From NCBI GenBank assembly GCA_030064845.1, contig JASJEC010000007.1:31098-95097 (forward strand): a DNA stretch of 64,000 bases, in the 5' to 3' direction. The stretch comes from Kiloniellales bacterium (GTDB lineage: Bacteria > Pseudomonadota > Alphaproteobacteria > Kiloniellales > JAKSDN01). A model generated the notes under the pieces. The model searched no databases, was not told the origin of the DNA, and saw only the letters and a list, made by a program, of their open reading frames with translations. The position numbers were made by a program, and so were the translations under genes. This document shows, piece after piece, positions 62,187 through 64,000 of the stretch (positions are counted from its first letter, which is position 1; each line of letters begins with the position of its first letter).

Positions 62187-62888
62187 CTAGTTTGCCACAC
62201 AGACTGCCTCGACGCACGAGAGCTCGAGAGTCGGGCAGTCCATCTCGCAGCGCTCCGCCACCCGTATGGTGGCGCAGAGCCGGTTCAGCCGCGCCGGGTA
62301 GCCGTCGGCTGCTGATTTCGCCACCGGCGTGCCGCAGCTGCAGCCGCCGCAGTGGGTCTGCACCGACGTGCAGTCTTCCGCGCGGCGGCAAACCCGGTCC
62401 GCGGTCGGGATCCTGACGTGCTCGCCGATCCCGATCACGCGCTCCAGCGTCGCGATGTTGCCGATGTCGGCGGCCGATCTCAGGTTCAGCGAGTGGCCGC
62501 ACAGCGGGGACCAGAACAGCCCGCCGACCTCCCGCGGACTGACCACCAGGTAGCTCTCGCCGTTGGCGAAGCCATCGCCCCAATGGGTGTTGAACAGCAC
62601 CTCCACGACCTGCCCGGGCGCGGCGCCCTTCCAGGCCCGGCTCACGGTGAAGCGGAAGACCTGCAGGTCGCTGTCCCGGGTGTAGAGCATGGCCAAGCGG
62701 TGGTCGCGGACCGTCGCCACTTCCCAACGCAAGAGCGGGCGTTTTGGACCTGCTCTCCCCTCGAAGATCATGACCGAGCCGTCGATGACCGCCTCGTCGA
62801 GGCTCGGCCGGGCGCAGCTGAGCCCGAAAGCCGGAGCGGACACGAGACAGGCGAGGACGGCGAGGGCGGCGATCCGAGAACGGAGCAA
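62187..62888 (-). CDS. Cys-rich secreted protein with NTR/TIMP-like region
   Basis: I do not recognise a named family with confidence. 233 residues: signal peptide (LRSRIAALAVLACLVSAPAFG), then about 130 residues (CARPSLDEAVIDGSVMIFEGRA ... VFRFTVSRAWKGAAPGQVVEVLF ... NGESYLVV) resembling netrin/TIMP-like modules of bacterial secreted proteins. The C-terminal 90 residues are Cys-rich (CRRAEDC, CGGCSCG, CEMDC, CVEAVC). The TTG at 62888 has GGAGG 6-7 bases upstream and starts exactly at the signal peptide. Confidence 0.7.
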   Translation of the reverse strand: MLRSRIAALAVLACLVSAPAFGLSCARPSLDEAVIDGSVMIFEGRAGPKRPLLRWEVATVRDHRLAMLYTRDSDLQVFRFTVSRAWKGAAPGQVVEVLFNTHWGDGFANGESYLVVSPREVGGLFWSPLCGHSLNLRSAADIGNIATLERVIGIGEHVRIPTADRVCRRAEDCTSVQTHCGGCSCGTPVAKSAADGYPARLNRLCATIRVAERCEMDCPTLELSCVEAVCVAN

Positions 62889-63035
62889 GCGCGTTCCTCC
62901 CACGAGACAAGGGGCGCCGGACAAGCTTGAACAACCGGTCTTTTGGAAGTCTTAACGATGCCCGCCTAGTCTATATCGGCCAATTTGAGCGGCATTATGG
63001 CGGGGAGGGGCATCCACAGTCGGACGGAGGTCCCG

Positions 63036-63509
63036 ATGAACTACATCATAGCGATCGGCGGCCTGGCGGTCGGGATCCTGGCCTTCGTTCTCATGTCGGA
63101 TGTCACGGGCCGGAGCGGCGGGATCGACTTCCAGACCGCGTCCCTGGAGGCCCGACAGGCCTGGATGGACGAAAAGGCCGAGAGCCTCAAGACCGCCGCC
63201 CGATACTTCCTGCCCAGCGGCCGCGGGCCGATGTCGCTGAGCTTCCGTCTCAAGGAGATCATCACGCGCCCGGAATCGAGCAGCATCGACATTATCATCG
63301 ACGTCAAGGTTCCCTACGGCGCCGAGGTCGGCGTGGTTCCAAAGCACCAGTTTCTCGAATCCTTCTGCAAGAACTACGTCAAGCTGGACTTCTACAAGCA
63401 GCGCATCCAGATGTCGGTCTCATTCCGCAACCAGAAAGACCATTCCCCGATCACCAGGATCACCGTCTATCCCCACGACTGCCAGTGGCACGCGCCGGAG
63501 AATTCCTGA
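63036..63509 (+). CDS. Hypothetical membrane-anchored protein
   Basis: 157 residues of unknown family. One N-terminal membrane segment (YIIAIGGLAVGILAFVLM), then a soluble domain with LKTAARYFLPSGRGPMSLSFRLKEI and IIIDVKVPYGAEVGVV, ending with aromatic and basic residues. The ATG at 63036 has GGAGG 6 bases upstream. No operon partner is evident. Confidence 0.7.
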   Translation: MNYIIAIGGLAVGILAFVLMSDVTGRSGGIDFQTASLEARQAWMDEKAESLKTAARYFLPSGRGPMSLSFRLKEIITRPESSSIDIIIDVKVPYGAEVGVVPKHQFLESFCKNYVKLDFYKQRIQMSVSFRNQKDHSPITRITVYPHDCQWHAPENS

Positions 63510-63575
63510 GAGCAGATCCGATCGGGCGGCGGCGCGGGCTTGCCGGAGACGCGCGGGTCACATAGCGTCCCAGCC

Positions 63576-63920
63576 ATGGAGGATGAGGCCGCCCAGCTCG
63601 CGAAGCTCCTAGCGCAGGTGCGCTCGGTGACCGGCGCGGACCGAGCCCTGGACGCCGCTGTGGTCGCGTGCTTCGGCGCCGAGCCCGACGCGGAGGAGAA
63701 CCCGCCCCACTACACCGCCTCGACGGATCTCTGCATCGCGCTTGTGCATCGGGTCATGCCGGGCTGGCACTGGCACGTCGGTTACGGGCCCAAGGGCATC
63801 CTGCCCTACGCCACGGTGTCGAGCGGGGAGCACCTCTACGAAGCGATTGCCGGAACCGTCCCGCTCGCCCTGCTCTCCGCCCTGGTTCAGGCCCGGATGG
63901 CCGAAACGGACGGCCCATAG
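63576..63920 (+). CDS. Hypothetical protein, phage ABA-sandwich-like
   Basis: 114 residues. The segment TASTDLCIALVHRVMPGWHWHVGYGPKGILPYATV followed by PLALLSALVQARM resembles the small 'phage ABA sandwich' domain proteins found in phages and in isolated chromosomal copies. The ATG at 63576 has no clear ribosome-binding site; a TTG at 63540 also opens the frame. It lies next to a tRNA gene, but no other phage gene is seen. Confidence 0.6.
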   Translation: MEDEAAQLAKLLAQVRSVTGADRALDAAVVACFGAEPDAEENPPHYTASTDLCIALVHRVMPGWHWHVGYGPKGILPYATVSSGEHLYEAIAGTVPLALLSALVQARMAETDGP

Positions 63921-63940
63921 ATCACCAGAGCTGGATTGAT

Positions 63941-64000
<60 letters not shown>

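Overview
The window is a GC-rich (roughly two thirds G+C by eye) stretch of alphaproteobacterial chromosome. The gene order is typical of the Rhodospirillales sensu lato: dusB-ntrB-ntrC-ntrY-ntrX-trkA, an ispDF fusion, lipA-lpdA-pdhCBA-ftsB-eno, tsaB-rimI, mucR, a fur/mur-type gene, olsB-olsA, miaB-phoH-ybeY-corC-lnt, metK-trmB-rimP-nusA-ylxR-infB-rbfA-truB-rpsO-pnp, fabI-fabB-fabA-irr and pqiABC. Irr, MucR and olsBA also point to Alphaproteobacteria. There is no rRNA, CRISPR array, intact insertion sequence or prophage.

Layout. 1-9.9 kb: a minus-strand run for nitrogen regulation (two two-component systems, NtrBC and NtrYX) between dusB and trkA, followed by a D-amino-acid transaminase-like gene and the 5' end of a HAD phosphatase. 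10-14.1 kb: a CcsA-like membrane protein, a pair of long palindromes, then the plus-strand chain ispDF-pgpA-cinA-CPBP protease. 14.1-23.6 kb: minus-strand lipoate and pyruvate dehydrogenase genes, ftsB and enolase, with one opposing CmcJ-like oxidoreductase. 23.8-26.5 kb is the most unusual part. Two convergent genes encode exported proteins that share an Asp-Gly repeat of 32 and 30 units: a small repeat-only protein and a subtilase. Next to them is a 270-bp element with terminal inverted repeats flanked by TA, which looks like a MITE. 26.5-50.7 kb: Fe-S carrier, TsaB/RimI, MucR, Fur/Mur, ornithine-lipid synthesis, the miaB-lnt chain, metK and the transcription/translation cluster rimP to pnp, with a terminator-like leader before rimP.

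50.7-64 kb: type II fatty acid genes fabI, fabB and fabA (minus) diverge from irr. An ICE-like operator and a promoter then precede a rubrerythrin gene, followed by a CCG-domain Fe-S protein and a DUF3501 gene, which together look like an iron/peroxide-responsive set. A second pair of long palindromes separates these from pqiABC (MCE lipid transport across the envelope). The end holds an orphan CheR-like methyltransferase, a rhodanese, a Cys-rich secreted protein, two hypothetical genes and a tRNA-Ala(GGC) cut by the window edge.

The strongest candidates for undescribed biology are the Asp-Gly protein pair, whose repeats lie in inverted orientation and could recombine to swap the two export modules; the two sequence-unrelated but identically built palindrome pairs (11.0 and 56.8 kb); and the Irr-linked rubrerythrin/Fe-S/DUF3501 set. 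All function calls rest on motif recognition by eye. No database search was run.
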